A stretch of DNA of 64,000 bases from Streptomyces sp. HmicA12 (GTDB lineage Bacteria > Actinomycetota > Actinomycetes > Streptomycetales > Streptomycetaceae). A program made the position numbers and the translations under genes. Location: the NCBI RefSeq assembly GCF_000373565.1, contig NZ_KB891818.1, positions 1-64,000 on the forward strand. Direction: 5' to 3'. Below the pieces are notes generated by a model. It was not told the DNA's origin, made no database searches, and was given only the letters and a program-made list of their open reading frames with translations. Each line of letters opens with the position of its first letter. The stretch's first letter is position 1. Shown here in pieces: positions 55,939 through 64,000 of the stretch.

Positions 55939-58192
55939 CGGTCAGCGGGGCGCCCTGGACGCGGTCGGAGGACGGACCGACCTCCACCGTCAACTCGCCC
56001 GCATCCACGAGGAGTTCGAGGTCCCGGCCGACCGAGGCGAGCGTCTCGGCGGTCACCTCGAAGGTCACCTCACGGCGTTCGCCCGGCGCGAGATCCACCT
56101 GGGTGAACCCGCGCAGCTCCCGCACTCGGGGCCACGACGCACCGCCCGACAGCCGGCGCACATACAGCTGCACCGTCTCCCGCACGGCGGCCCCGCCCGT
56201 GTGCTCGACCGTGACCGTGCAGGTCAGACGCGGATCGGCCGGGGACACCGTGGAGCGGCTCAGGCGCGGCGGGCCGTAGTCGACCGTCCCGTACCCGAGC
56301 CCGTGCCCGAAGGCGTACCGGGCCGTCGCCTGCTGGTCGACATAGCCGCGATAGCCGTGGTCCTTCGCGTTGTAGAAGACCGGGAGCTGCGCCGCCGAGC
56401 GCGGCACCGACACCGGCAGCCGCCCGGCGGGCACCACGGTTCCGAAGACGATGTCGGCCACGGCGCGTCCGCCCCACGGTCCCGGATACCAGGCGCACAG
56501 GACGGCCGCCGCCCGGTCGAAGCGCTCCGGCAGCGCGTGCGGCCGCCCCTGCACGAGCACCACCACGACCGGCACCCCGGTCGCGGCCACGGCGTCGAAC
56601 AGCGCCGACTGGCCCCCGGGGAGGGCGAGGTCCGCGAGATCCACGCCCTCGCCGCAGGTCATGCCGGCCGGGTTGCCCGACGTGACGACGGCGGCGCCGT
56701 TCGCCTCGAACCGGGTGTCGGCCTCCCGGGCGCTCGACCCGCCGAGCACGAGCACGGCCACGTCCGCGTCCGACGCCGTCGCGACGGCCCGGGCCACCCC
56801 GGACGAGTCGCCGCCGACCAGCTCGCAGCCGCGCGCGTACGTGACCTCGCGTCCCCGGCCGGCGGCCGCGCGGATCCCGTCGAGCACCGTGACACCGGTG
56901 CCGGGCCGCTGCGGCGCCGTGTAGTCGCCGATCTGCTGCGGCACCGAGTCGGCGTTCGGCCCGATGACCGCGATCCGGCGTACGGCCGGGCCGAGCGGCA
57001 GCGTGCGCGCGTCGTGCTCCAGCAGGGTGACCGAGGCGCGGGCGAGACGTTCGCTCAACTCCGTTACACCGGATGGGCGTTCACGCTCCCCGACGTACGG
57101 GTTCTCGAACAGCCCGAGCCGGAACTTGAGCGTGAGCACCCGCGCCACCGCCGCGTCCAGCGCGGCCACGGACACGAGGCCGCGCTCGACCGCCTCCCCG
57201 AGCCGGGGGAACGCGGCGTCCCACAGGCTCAGATCGGTCCCGGCCGCGAGCGCCATGGCGCCCGCCGCGACCGGGTCCCCGGCGAGCCGCGTCAGCCGGT
57301 CGAGGGCGCAGCCGTCCGCCATCACGATCCCGTCGAACTCCCACCGGTCCCTGAGGAGTTCGGTGAGCAGATAAGGGCTCGCGGCGCACGGCAGTCCGTC
57401 GAACTCGTTGTACGCGGCCATCACCCCGGCCGCCCCGGCCCGTACGCCCGCGAGCGCCGCCGCCAGATGGATCTCGTGCAGCTCGCGCACGCCGAGCTCG
57501 GTCGCCGCGCTGTTGCGGCCCCCGACCGTCGCGCCCTGCCCGGCGAAGTGCTTCAGCACCACACCGACGTCCCGCGACCGCATGCCGCGCACCAGCGCCT
57601 CGGTGAAGCGGGCGGCCAGATACGGGTCCTCGCCGAAGCACTCCTCGGCGCGGCCCCAGCGCGGGTCGCGCACCAGATCCAGCGCCGACACGAGCGCCAC
57701 GTGGCCACCGCGCGCCCGGAGTTCGGCGGCAGCGGCGGCGGCCGCCGCCTCGTAGAGGTCCGGGTCCCAGGAACCGCCCACGGCCAGGTTCACCGGCAGG
57801 ACCGTGCCGTCCAGGGCCTGATGTCCGTGCGGCACCTCCTCGACCATCAGGACCGGGATGCCGAGGCGCGTCTCCTCCACCAGGTGCCGCTGCACGGAGT
57901 CGGCCACGGCGGCCGCGTCCGCCGCCGTGATCCCGTCCGCGAAGGTCACGCCCGACCAGGGGTCGGCGCGCTGCAACCCGTACAGGGCGCCCATCCCGTC
58001 GTACGCGGCGACCTCCGCGCGGAACGCCTCCGTCAGCCGGAACTCCCCGGCGGGCGTGCGCTCGTACGCGTGCCAGCCGTACAGCCGCTGATTGACCTGG
58101 CCGACCTTCTCGGCGAGCGTCATCCGGCCGAGCAGGTCCCGCACCCGGTCCGGTACCGGCGCGGCCGGGTCCCGGTAGAGCGGCGAGCTCAC
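55910..58192 (-). CDS. GH3-family beta-glycosidase (760 aa)
   Basis: Retaining exo-glycosidase. The N-terminal barrel has MVEEVPHGHQALDGTVLP, LDLVRDPRWGRAEECFGEDP and VVLKHFAGQGAT. The nucleophile is Asp293 in FDGIVMADGCALDRL, where MADG replaces the more common VSDW. The second domain shows LVLGGSSAREADTRFEANGA, and a C-terminal fibronectin-III-like domain follows (VEHTGGAAVRETVQLYVRRL). There is no signal peptide, so it acts on imported oligosaccharides. GTG 58192 overlaps the stop of the GH5-like gene (GTGA). Last gene of the glycoside operon. Confidence 0.93.
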   Translation of the reverse strand: MSSPLYRDPAAPVPDRVRDLLGRMTLAEKVGQVNQRLYGWHAYERTPAGEFRLTEAFRAEVAAYDGMGALYGLQRADPWSGVTFADGITAADAAAVADSVQRHLVEETRLGIPVLMVEEVPHGHQALDGTVLPVNLAVGGSWDPDLYEAAAAAAAAELRARGGHVALVSALDLVRDPRWGRAEECFGEDPYLAARFTEALVRGMRSRDVGVVLKHFAGQGATVGGRNSAATELGVRELHEIHLAAALAGVRAGAAGVMAAYNEFDGLPCAASPYLLTELLRDRWEFDGIVMADGCALDRLTRLAGDPVAAGAMALAAGTDLSLWDAAFPRLGEAVERGLVSVAALDAAVARVLTLKFRLGLFENPYVGERERPSGVTELSERLARASVTLLEHDARTLPLGPAVRRIAVIGPNADSVPQQIGDYTAPQRPGTGVTVLDGIRAAAGRGREVTYARGCELVGGDSSGVARAVATASDADVAVLVLGGSSAREADTRFEANGAAVVTSGNPAGMTCGEGVDLADLALPGGQSALFDAVAATGVPVVVVLVQGRPHALPERFDRAAAVLCAWYPGPWGGRAVADIVFGTVVPAGRLPVSVPRSAAQLPVFYNAKDHGYRGYVDQQATARYAFGHGLGYGTVDYGPPRLSRSTVSPADPRLTCTVTVEHTGGAAVRETVQLYVRRLSGGASWPRVRELRGFTQVDLAPGERREVTFEVTAETLASVGRDLELLVDAGELTVEVGPSSDRVQGAPLTVTPGSASPR

Positions 58193-60123
58193 CGCAGTTC
58201 CAGCACGCGCACGCCGAAGGCGCCCAGCGTCACCTCGGTGACCGGGTCACCCGTGGCCAGGTCGTGCAGGGTGCCCGCCGCCGACGGGCGGACCGTGAGC
58301 TCCGCGTCGTCCTGGCTGACCAGCCACACGAACCGCCGCCCGTCCTCGTGCACGAGCAGGTCCGTGCCGACGAACGGCGAGTCGACCGTCACCGGCCGCT
58401 CCACCCCGGCGACCTCGGCGAGCGCCGCGTACAGCCGGTGCGTCTGCTCCGGGTTCACCCGGGCCGTGCGCGCCGCCATGTGTTCGAGGGGGTACGTGGC
58501 GAGGACGGTGCGCCCGCGCCCGGTCTCGCGGCACAGCAGGGCCGGGCGGCCGTGCCCGTCCACCGCGACGACCCGCGCGTCCTTCGGGACCACCGGCAGG
58601 TAGGCCCGGCTGTCCTCGTTGCCCGCGACCGGGAAGCGGAGCGTGTCCCCGGCCCGGATGCCGCCGAAGTCCTCCCGGAACGTCAGCTCCAGGGTGTCGT
58701 CCTCGATCGGCTCCGCGACGCCGTACGACAGCTGCAGCTCGACCCCGAACAGGCCGTCCAGGTCGTCGAACCACGGTCCGCGCGTCCCCGGGTGCTCGCC
58801 CGAGCAGAACGACAGGTAGACCGTGGCGCCCTCCTCTGCCCTGCGGCGCAGCGCCCGCGTGGTCCGCGTCGTCAGCTGCCGGGTGGCGGGCAGCAGGTAG
58901 AGCCGCGCGTCCTGCGCGATGCCGTCGGCCTCCCGGGTCAGCGCGGCCGGCAGGTCGGCGGCGCGCGCGGCGACGTACCCCTGGTGCAGCGAGCTGAAGA
59001 TGAGCGGGCGGTCGGCGGGGCGGCTGTAGGGGTAGCCGCGCTCCAGGAAGGCGGGCACGACGAACGCCGCGTCCGCGTCCGCGCGACGGCAGCGAGCGAA
59101 GTCGACGTCCTCCAACACCCGCGCGAAGGCGGCCAGTTCACGCAGCGGGGCCTTCGGGGCGCCGGTGCTGTCCGTGATGCCGAAGTGCATCTCGAAGGGG
59201 TGGTGGTCGTAGGGCGAGCGGTCCCACAGGTCGTCGTAGTCGGTGTTGTTCCACGCGATCCAGCCGGTCGCGCCACCGAGCAGTGAGTTGTGCAGCGTCT
59301 GCCGGTAGTACACGCCCGCGTTCTCCGCGGACACCGTGTCCGTGGAGAGGCCGAACTCCTCCAGGACGACCGGCTGTCCGGTCACCGACGCCAGCTCGCA
59401 CTCGAAGGCCGCCCGGTAGTGCTGGCGGGCCCGGTCCGTGTCCGAGCGGTAGACGTGCGGGCCGACGAAGTCCACGTACTCGGCCGTGTCGCGCAGCGAG
59501 AAGCCGTTGTCGCGGCCCGTGACCTCGATGCCCCAGGCGCCGTCGCCGAGCGAGACGGGCTGGGTGGCGCCCGCCGCGCGCACCGCGTTGCACATCGACT
59601 GCGCCCACGCGGTGACGACGTCGCTGTGCGGCGGGTCGACCTGGTAGATGCGGCCGTAGCCCGGCATCTCGTTCGTGATCAGCCAGCCGGTGACCGCCGG
59701 GTGGTCCTTGAACCGGCGCGTCATCTGGGACGCGAACCAGGCCTGGCGGCCCACCATCCACACGTCCTCGTACAGATCACGGCCACCGCGCCACGCCGGG
59801 TCCCAGTTCTCGCCCGACATGTGCCCGACGATGAACGTCGGCACCGACCCCATCCCCAACTCCTGGTGGGCGTCGAGGAAGTCGCGGAACTTGTCGCACA
59901 GCTCCTCGTCGATGCGGTGCGGTTCGGGGTGGAAGTCCGGCCAGTAGAAGAACGACCGGGTCATGTTCAGCCCGTGCTCGCGCAGCACCGCCAGCTCCTC
60001 GCGCACCACCTTCGGGTCGTAGTCGCGCCACATCAGGGGCCCGCCGGTACGGGACCAGAAGTTGGTGCCGAGCCAGGGCAGGACGGCGGCGTCGTGGGTG
60101 AGGTGGGCGCTGTGGCGTCGCAT
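58189..60123 (-). CDS. GH5-like glycoside hydrolase with GH42-type accessory domains (644 aa)
   Basis: The N-terminal TIM barrel (about 1-330) has acid/base Glu152 (TGWLITNEMPGYGRI) and probable nucleophile Glu256 (PVVLEEFGLS). The middle (about 385-540) looks like a beta-galactosidase trimerisation domain (IFSSLHQGYVAARAADLPAA, ARLYLLPATRQLTTRTTRAL, EEGATVYLSFCSG). A beta-sandwich C-terminus follows. This layout is known from GH5 subfamily 18 exo-beta-mannosidases such as a Bifidobacterium enzyme acting on Man-GlcNAc; I rely on memory for that. There is no signal peptide. ATG 60123 is preceded by GGAG. Coupled to the GH3 gene downstream. Confidence 0.85.
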   Translation of the reverse strand: MRRHSAHLTHDAAVLPWLGTNFWSRTGGPLMWRDYDPKVVREELAVLREHGLNMTRSFFYWPDFHPEPHRIDEELCDKFRDFLDAHQELGMGSVPTFIVGHMSGENWDPAWRGGRDLYEDVWMVGRQAWFASQMTRRFKDHPAVTGWLITNEMPGYGRIYQVDPPHSDVVTAWAQSMCNAVRAAGATQPVSLGDGAWGIEVTGRDNGFSLRDTAEYVDFVGPHVYRSDTDRARQHYRAAFECELASVTGQPVVLEEFGLSTDTVSAENAGVYYRQTLHNSLLGGATGWIAWNNTDYDDLWDRSPYDHHPFEMHFGITDSTGAPKAPLRELAAFARVLEDVDFARCRRADADAAFVVPAFLERGYPYSRPADRPLIFSSLHQGYVAARAADLPAALTREADGIAQDARLYLLPATRQLTTRTTRALRRRAEEGATVYLSFCSGEHPGTRGPWFDDLDGLFGVELQLSYGVAEPIEDDTLELTFREDFGGIRAGDTLRFPVAGNEDSRAYLPVVPKDARVVAVDGHGRPALLCRETGRGRTVLATYPLEHMAARTARVNPEQTHRLYAALAEVAGVERPVTVDSPFVGTDLLVHEDGRRFVWLVSQDDAELTVRPSAAGTLHDLATGDPVTEVTLGAFGVRVLELR

Positions 60124-60166
60124 GGTGGTACGTAGCTCCGTTGCAGTGCTGTCGAAGTGCTGTGAT

Positions 60167-61192
60167 TTACAGGGGAGTTGCGGGGCCGGTCGACTCGCGG
60201 ACGACCAGCCGCGGGCGGCCGTCCAGCGGCGCGTCGGGCACGTCCTCGCCGCACCGGGCGAGCAGCGCCCGCGCGGCGGCGGCACCGACCCGCTGCACCT
60301 GCTGGTCGACGGTGGTCAGCCGCGGGTGCAGCCAGCGGCCCAGCGGCAGGTTGTCGTAGCCGACGACCGACAGGTCGTCGGGCACCCGCAGTCCCGCCCG
60401 CTGGGCGGTGCCGATGCCGCACACCGCCATCGAGTCGTTGGCGTACACGAGAGCCGTGGGGCGCTCGGGACGGGCGAGGAGCTCCTGCGTCGCGGTGACG
60501 GCCGCGCCCTCGCTGAAGTCCGTGTGCAGGACCGCCGCGGGCGCGAACCCGAGCGCCTCCTCGAACGCGGCGAGCCGCAGCCGGGTGTGCTGGAGCTCGG
60601 CGGGACCCGCGACGTACGCGATCCGCCGGTGCCCCGACTCCCGCAGGTGCGCGGCGACTTCCCGCACACCGGCGCCCTGGTCGGCGAGCCCGACCACCGG
60701 CACGCCCGGCGTCGGCGCGCCGAGCAGCACCGCGGGAAGCCCGAGCCGGGACAGCAGCGCCGGACGCGGATCGTCGGCCCGCGCGTCCGTGAGGACCGCA
60801 CCGTCCACCCGCTTCTCGGCGGCGAGCCGCTCGTACAGCGCGCCCTCCTCGGCCACGTCCGCGACGAGATGCAGCAGCAGGCCGTAGCCGCGCGGCGCCA
60901 ACTCGCCCTCGATACCGGTGATCAGCTCGCTGAAGTGCGGGTCGGCGCCCAGCACATCGGTCGGCCTGCGCACCACGAGCGCCAGCGTCCGGGTCCGCGC
61001 GCTGCGCAGCGCCGTCGCCGAGGCGCTCGGCGACCAGCCGAGTTCCAGCGCCGCCGCCAGGATCCGCTGCCGCGTCGACTCGGCGAGCCGCCCCTTCTCG
61101 TTGAAGGCCTGCGACACCGCGGCCGTCGACACTCCCGCCGCGGCCGCCACCGCCTTGATGGTCGGCCGCGCACCTGTCCTCGAACCGCTCAC
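60167..61192 (-). CDS. LacI-family regulator of the glycoside operon (341 aa)
   Basis: The HTH is PTIKAVAAAAGVSTAAVSQA, then FNEKGRLAESTRQRILAAAL, with the hinge GWSPSASATALRSARTRTLA. The effector domain has LVVRRPTDVLGADPHFSELI, DGAVLTDARADDPRPALLSR and a C-terminal DLSVVGYDNLPLGRWLHPRL. GTG 61192 overlaps the upstream permease stop. It lies inside the operon it presumably regulates, between the transporter and enzyme genes, giving feedback control by an imported sugar. No clear palindrome is visible in the 43-base gap downstream; the main operator should lie upstream of the binding-protein gene, outside the window. Confidence 0.92.
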   Translation of the reverse strand: MSGSRTGARPTIKAVAAAAGVSTAAVSQAFNEKGRLAESTRQRILAAALELGWSPSASATALRSARTRTLALVVRRPTDVLGADPHFSELITGIEGELAPRGYGLLLHLVADVAEEGALYERLAAEKRVDGAVLTDARADDPRPALLSRLGLPAVLLGAPTPGVPVVGLADQGAGVREVAAHLRESGHRRIAYVAGPAELQHTRLRLAAFEEALGFAPAAVLHTDFSEGAAVTATQELLARPERPTALVYANDSMAVCGIGTAQRAGLRVPDDLSVVGYDNLPLGRWLHPRLTTVDQQVQRVGAAAARALLARCGEDVPDAPLDGRPRLVVRESTGPATPL

Positions 61193-62049
61193 ATCTTCAC
61201 CGCCCCACTGACCAATGCCTGTTGCATCCGCTTCTGGAGCACCGTATAGACCACCCACACCGGGACGAGGGTGAGGACGGTGCCGGCGGTGAGCACCCCG
61301 TAGTCGGTGCCCGTGATGGATTTCAGGGTGGGCAGGGCGACCTGGACCGTGCGCTGCGCCGGGTCCGGGCCGATGATGACCAGCGAGTACAGGTACTCGT
61401 TCCAGAAGGTGAGGAAGTTCAGCAGCAGCACCGTCGCGATGCCGGGCAGGCACATCGGCGTGTAGACGTGCCGCAGCACCGCGAACGTCGAGGCGCCGTC
61501 GAGCCGCGCCGCCTCCTCCATCTCCTTCGGGATCGTCCGCATGAACTGCACCAGGATGACGACGGACAGCGGCATCGCGGTCGCCGGCAGGAACAGCACC
61601 ATGAAGGTCCGGGTGTGGAACAGACCGGTCGCGGCGGCCAGCAGGAAGGTGGGGAACAGCGCGGCGAACGTCGGGATCAGGAACCCGAGCGAGAACACCT
61701 TCTCCACCGCGGAGGCGAGCCGCCCCGTCGACCGGGCCAGCGCGAACGCCGCCGGGATCGCGAGCAGCAGCGTGAGCGCCAGGGAGAACACCGTCACCAG
61801 CGCCGAGTTGACGATCGCGAGCCCCAGGTCCGCGCTCTGGAAGGCCGTCGTGAAGTTGTGGAACGAGTACGACGACGGCAGCGCGAAGGGATGCGCGAAG
61901 ATCTCGTCGTTCGTCTTGAACGCCGAGGCGACGAAGTAGTACAGCGGGATGACGAGGAGCACCGCGTACAGCCACACGAGGATGTGCGCGGGCAGCCAGG
62001 AGCGGCCGAACTTCCCACGAGCTGACGCAGACGACGCAGAGGACTTCAT
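61189..62049 (-). CDS. Sugar ABC transporter permease, MalG type (286 aa)
   Basis: Second inner membrane subunit of a CUT1-type importer. Six helices and the cytoplasmic EAA loop (MEEAARLDGASTFAVLRHVY) are visible, plus the C-terminal YTVLQKRMQQALVSGAVKM typical of MalG. It lies 21 bases after the MalF-type gene, and its stop overlaps the LacI start. No ATPase gene is in the operon, so the shared MsiK-type ATPase would energise it (known for Streptomyces sugar importers). Confidence 0.93.
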   Translation of the reverse strand: MKSSASSASARGKFGRSWLPAHILVWLYAVLLVIPLYYFVASAFKTNDEIFAHPFALPSSYSFHNFTTAFQSADLGLAIVNSALVTVFSLALTLLLAIPAAFALARSTGRLASAVEKVFSLGFLIPTFAALFPTFLLAAATGLFHTRTFMVLFLPATAMPLSVVILVQFMRTIPKEMEEAARLDGASTFAVLRHVYTPMCLPGIATVLLLNFLTFWNEYLYSLVIIGPDPAQRTVQVALPTLKSITGTDYGVLTAGTVLTLVPVWVVYTVLQKRMQQALVSGAVKM

Positions 62050-62070
62050 GAACGTACGGCTCCGATCGGA

Positions 62071-63018
62071 TCAGTAGCTCTGGCGGAACACGCGCCGGAT
62101 GGCGAGCAGTCCGGCGAGGCCGACGAGGAAGAGGAGGACTCCGACGGTCTGGCTGTAGCCGAGATCCGCGGCCACGAACGCCTTCTGGTAGACGAGGAAC
62201 GACAGCGTCGTCGACGAACTGCCCGGACCGCCCTGCGTCAGCAGCAGCACGTGCTGCGCCGAGCCGAACAGCGTCCACAGGAACTGCAGCATCGTCACCA
62301 CGCCCACGTAGTCCCTGATCACGGGGAAGTGGACGCGCCACATGGTCCGCCAGTGACCGGCCCCGTCCAGCTGGGCCGCCTCGCCCAGCTCCTCCGGGAC
62401 GCTGCCGAGCCGCGCCGCGAACAGCACGGCGGTGAAGCCGATCCCGGCCCAGACGTCGAGCGCGATCAGGCAGGCGAGCGCGGTGGACGGAGAGGCCAGC
62501 CAGGCGTCGGCCATCGAGCCGAGCCCGACCGCCTTCAGGCCGCCGTTGAGCAGGCCGTCGGGGGAGAGGGCCGCGTAGAAGACCATCGCCTTCGCCGGGG
62601 TCGAGATGAGCCCCGGTATGAAGAGGAGGTACCGGATGACGCGGTGCCCCGGCGGCCGCTGCGCCACGTAGTAGCCCAGCATGTACGCGCAGATCACCAT
62701 CACGGGGATGGCGACGACGAGCTGGATCGCCGTGTTCTGCACGGCGTCCCAGAACACCGGGTCCGCGAAGACGGTCCGCACGTTGTCGAACCCGGCGAAC
62801 GACACCGGCTGCAGCATGCCCGGCCAGTGCAGCGCCGCCACCACGAAGATGGCGACCAGCGGGCCGACCATGAAGACCAGGTACCAGACGAGCGCGGGCA
62901 GCGCGAGGATCGTGCCGCCCTGCCGGCGCGGGCGCCGGACGGAATCAGGAGAGGACGGGGCCGGGCGGCGAACCGCGGTCTCGCCCGCTGTCGACGGCAG
63001 TGTCGTCTGCGTCGTCAT
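62071..63018 (-). CDS. Sugar ABC transporter permease, MalF type (315 aa)
   Basis: First inner membrane subunit. A 35-residue polar N-terminus leads to helix 1 (ILALPALVWYLVFMVGPLVA); the rest has about six helices. The EAA loop is LGEAAQLDGAGHWRTMWRVH, and TQGGPGSSSTTLSFLVYQKAF is a MalF-type signature. ATG 63018 has GGAG upstream. It forms a heterodimer with the MalG-type protein and follows the binding-protein gene by 44 bases. Confidence 0.93.
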   Translation of the reverse strand: MTTQTTLPSTAGETAVRRPAPSSPDSVRRPRRQGGTILALPALVWYLVFMVGPLVAIFVVAALHWPGMLQPVSFAGFDNVRTVFADPVFWDAVQNTAIQLVVAIPVMVICAYMLGYYVAQRPPGHRVIRYLLFIPGLISTPAKAMVFYAALSPDGLLNGGLKAVGLGSMADAWLASPSTALACLIALDVWAGIGFTAVLFAARLGSVPEELGEAAQLDGAGHWRTMWRVHFPVIRDYVGVVTMLQFLWTLFGSAQHVLLLTQGGPGSSSTTLSFLVYQKAFVAADLGYSQTVGVLLFLVGLAGLLAIRRVFRQSY

Positions 63019-63062
63019 GGAGCAACTCCCTTACACAGGAGGAGAGATGAGGGGGCGGGCGG

Positions 63063-64000
63063 TCAGACGCCGCGGTAGGCGGCTTCCAGGACGGAGCGGA
63101 CCTTCGCCGCGCTCGTGCCCCGCGTGAAGGACGTACTCGTCGCGGTGATCAGCGGCTGGCTCGCGGCCGGCGGCACGTACACGTCCGGCAGCAGCACCTC
63201 GCTCACGTCGGACCCGAGCCGCTGCGCCGCCGCCACCAGCGGGAAGCCCGAGCTGACCGCGTCCGAGCGCAGGGCCATGTCGCGGCCCGACTCCTTGATG
63301 AACCGGGCGACGGTGTCCTCGCGGTAGAAGAACTTCAGGAACTTCTCGACCGCGTCGATCTTCTTCGTGCCGTTCGGGCTGATCCAGAAGCCGATGAGGG
63401 TGTACGAGCGGATGATCGTCGGCTTGTCGTGCGCCGCGCCCGGCGCCAGCGGCCAGCCGCCCACGTCCGTGTGCTTGACCACCGCGTCCGGGATCTTCGC
63501 GAGCGCCGACGACATCGCCGACTGCATGGCCGCCGCCTGCGTGTTGAACTGCGTCGTCATCGTGTCCGACGTCAGGCCCTGCGCCTTGTCGGTGAAGACC
63601 CCGGCGTCGCGCAGCTCGACGAAGTACTCGATGCCCCGGCGCACGTCGCGCCCGCCGAAGTCCCCCGTCGTGTAGACGTGCTTCGCCTCGTCCTGGCTCA
63701 TGAAGGTCTGCATGACCTGCGCGAGCAGCTTCTGCCCGGTCCAGTCGTTGCCGCCGACGGTCACGGGGGAGAGGTTCTTCCTACGCAGCTTGCGCGCGGC
63801 GCCGATGAGCTCGTCACCGGTGACGGGGACGCGGTCGACCCCGGCCCGGTCGAGCAGCGCCCGGTTGAAGGCGACCGGCCAGTTCGTCGCGAAGTACGGG
63901 AAGGCGCGCAGCCGTCCCTTGCCGTCGGTCCAGGCGTCCAGCGCGACGGGCCGCACGCGCTCGCGCAGGCCCCAGTCGTCCAGATAGCCCTTGACGTCGA
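63063..64000 (-). CDS. ABC transporter extracellular solute-binding protein, C-terminal part
   Basis: The gene enters from the right window edge, so its start and lipoprotein signal are not visible. About 312 codons remain. Motifs of the family 1 sugar-binding proteins: AFPYFATNWPVAFNRALLDR, AGVDRVPVTGDELIGAARKL, MSSALAKIPDAVV, GGWPLAPGAAHDKPTIIRSY, GFWISPNGTKKIDAVEKFLK and a helical C-terminus (FTRGTSAAKVRSVLEAAYRGV). It should capture an oligosaccharide outside the cell for the two permeases. First gene of the operon visible here. Confidence 0.9.
   Translation of the reverse strand, partial: DVKGYLDDWGLRERVRPVALDAWTDGKGRLRAFPYFATNWPVAFNRALLDRAGVDRVPVTGDELIGAARKLRRKNLSPVTVGGNDWTGQKLLAQVMQTFMSQDEAKHVYTTGDFGGRDVRRGIEYFVELRDAGVFTDKAQGLTSDTMTTQFNTQAAAMQSAMSSALAKIPDAVVKHTDVGGWPLAPGAAHDKPTIIRSYTLIGFWISPNGTKKIDAVEKFLKFFYREDTVARFIKESGRDMALRSDAVSSGFPLVAAAQRLGSDVSEVLLPDVYVPPAASQPLITATSTSFTRGTSAAKVRSVLEAAYRGV

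Noticed and set aside
1..64000. tRNA, rRNA, CRISPR, riboswitch, transposon or prophage genes
   Set aside because: I looked for conserved tRNA ends, array-like regular repeats, transposase DDE or tyrosine recombinase motifs and known riboswitch cores and saw none.

Overview
The window is very GC-rich, with Streptomyces-type codon use, frequent GTG starts, GTGA and ATGA stop/start overlaps, and many TetR, LacI, GntR and LysR regulators. It also has secreted Ser/Thr/Ala-rich proteins and a sugar ABC operon without its own ATPase. All of this points to a chromosomal stretch of a Streptomyces or close relative. I see no rRNA, tRNA, CRISPR array, transposase or phage module. The region reads as accessory metabolism: secreted hydrolases, acyl-CoA catabolism, sugar and amino-acid uptake, and local regulators.

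Layout. 1-9.3 kb: the N-terminal part of a SARP-type (BTAD) regulator, a translationally coupled secreted subtilase plus FG-GAP protein pair, an aldehyde/alcohol dehydrogenase operon and a small secreted Cys protein. 9.3-15.3 kb: urea transporter, ArsR-like regulator, TetR plus acyl-CoA dehydrogenase, YiaA-like protein, TetR plus MaoC hydratase, SoxR. 15.2-18.4 kb: an arylsulfotransferase-purine permease operon divergent from an XRE-cupin regulator. 18.4-24.9 kb: DRB0094-type RNA ligase, a BKACE enzyme, and an HTH-DUF4180-(DUF1444-like/Imm49) operon behind direct repeats. 25-32 kb: penicillin acylase, alpha/beta hydrolase, MHS transporter, NamZ-type muramidase. 32.3-40.1 kb: SDR-acyl-CoA ligase-TetR operon, LysR, LacI, and an acyl-CoA dehydrogenase plus APH-like kinase operon. 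40.2-49.6 kb: His-rich protein, quinone oxidoreductase, DUF202 pair, NUDIX, DMT and APC transporters, Mo-oxidoreductase with cytochrome b, aldo/keto reductase. 49.6-55.9 kb: gluconate operon with its GntR, YchJ, and an amino-acid permease-glutamine amidotransferase pair with a second GntR. 55.9-64 kb: a glycoside operon (binding protein, two permeases, LacI, GH5-like, GH3) cut by the window edge.

How the genes work together. Three TetR regulators each sit by a palindrome that recurs at a second catabolic promoter in the window. (i) An AACTA-N7-TARTT type site precedes both the aldehyde/alcohol dehydrogenase operon and the acyl-CoA dehydrogenase. (ii) CTAAGCGCTYGCTCA precedes both a TetR gene and the MaoC gene. 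(iii) A CATACCGACTGGT-type site precedes both the SDR-ligase-TetR operon and the kinase-dehydrogenase operon. The last pair together resembles the ACAD10/ACAD11 kinase-dehydrogenase system and is the best candidate for an undescribed catabolic regulon here. Separately, the secreted protease operon and the small secreted Cys protein share one promoter architecture: 11-bp-spaced direct repeats a fixed distance from a TAGCGT -10 box. That is what a SARP regulator would be expected to use, and a SARP gene lies immediately downstream of the protease operon.
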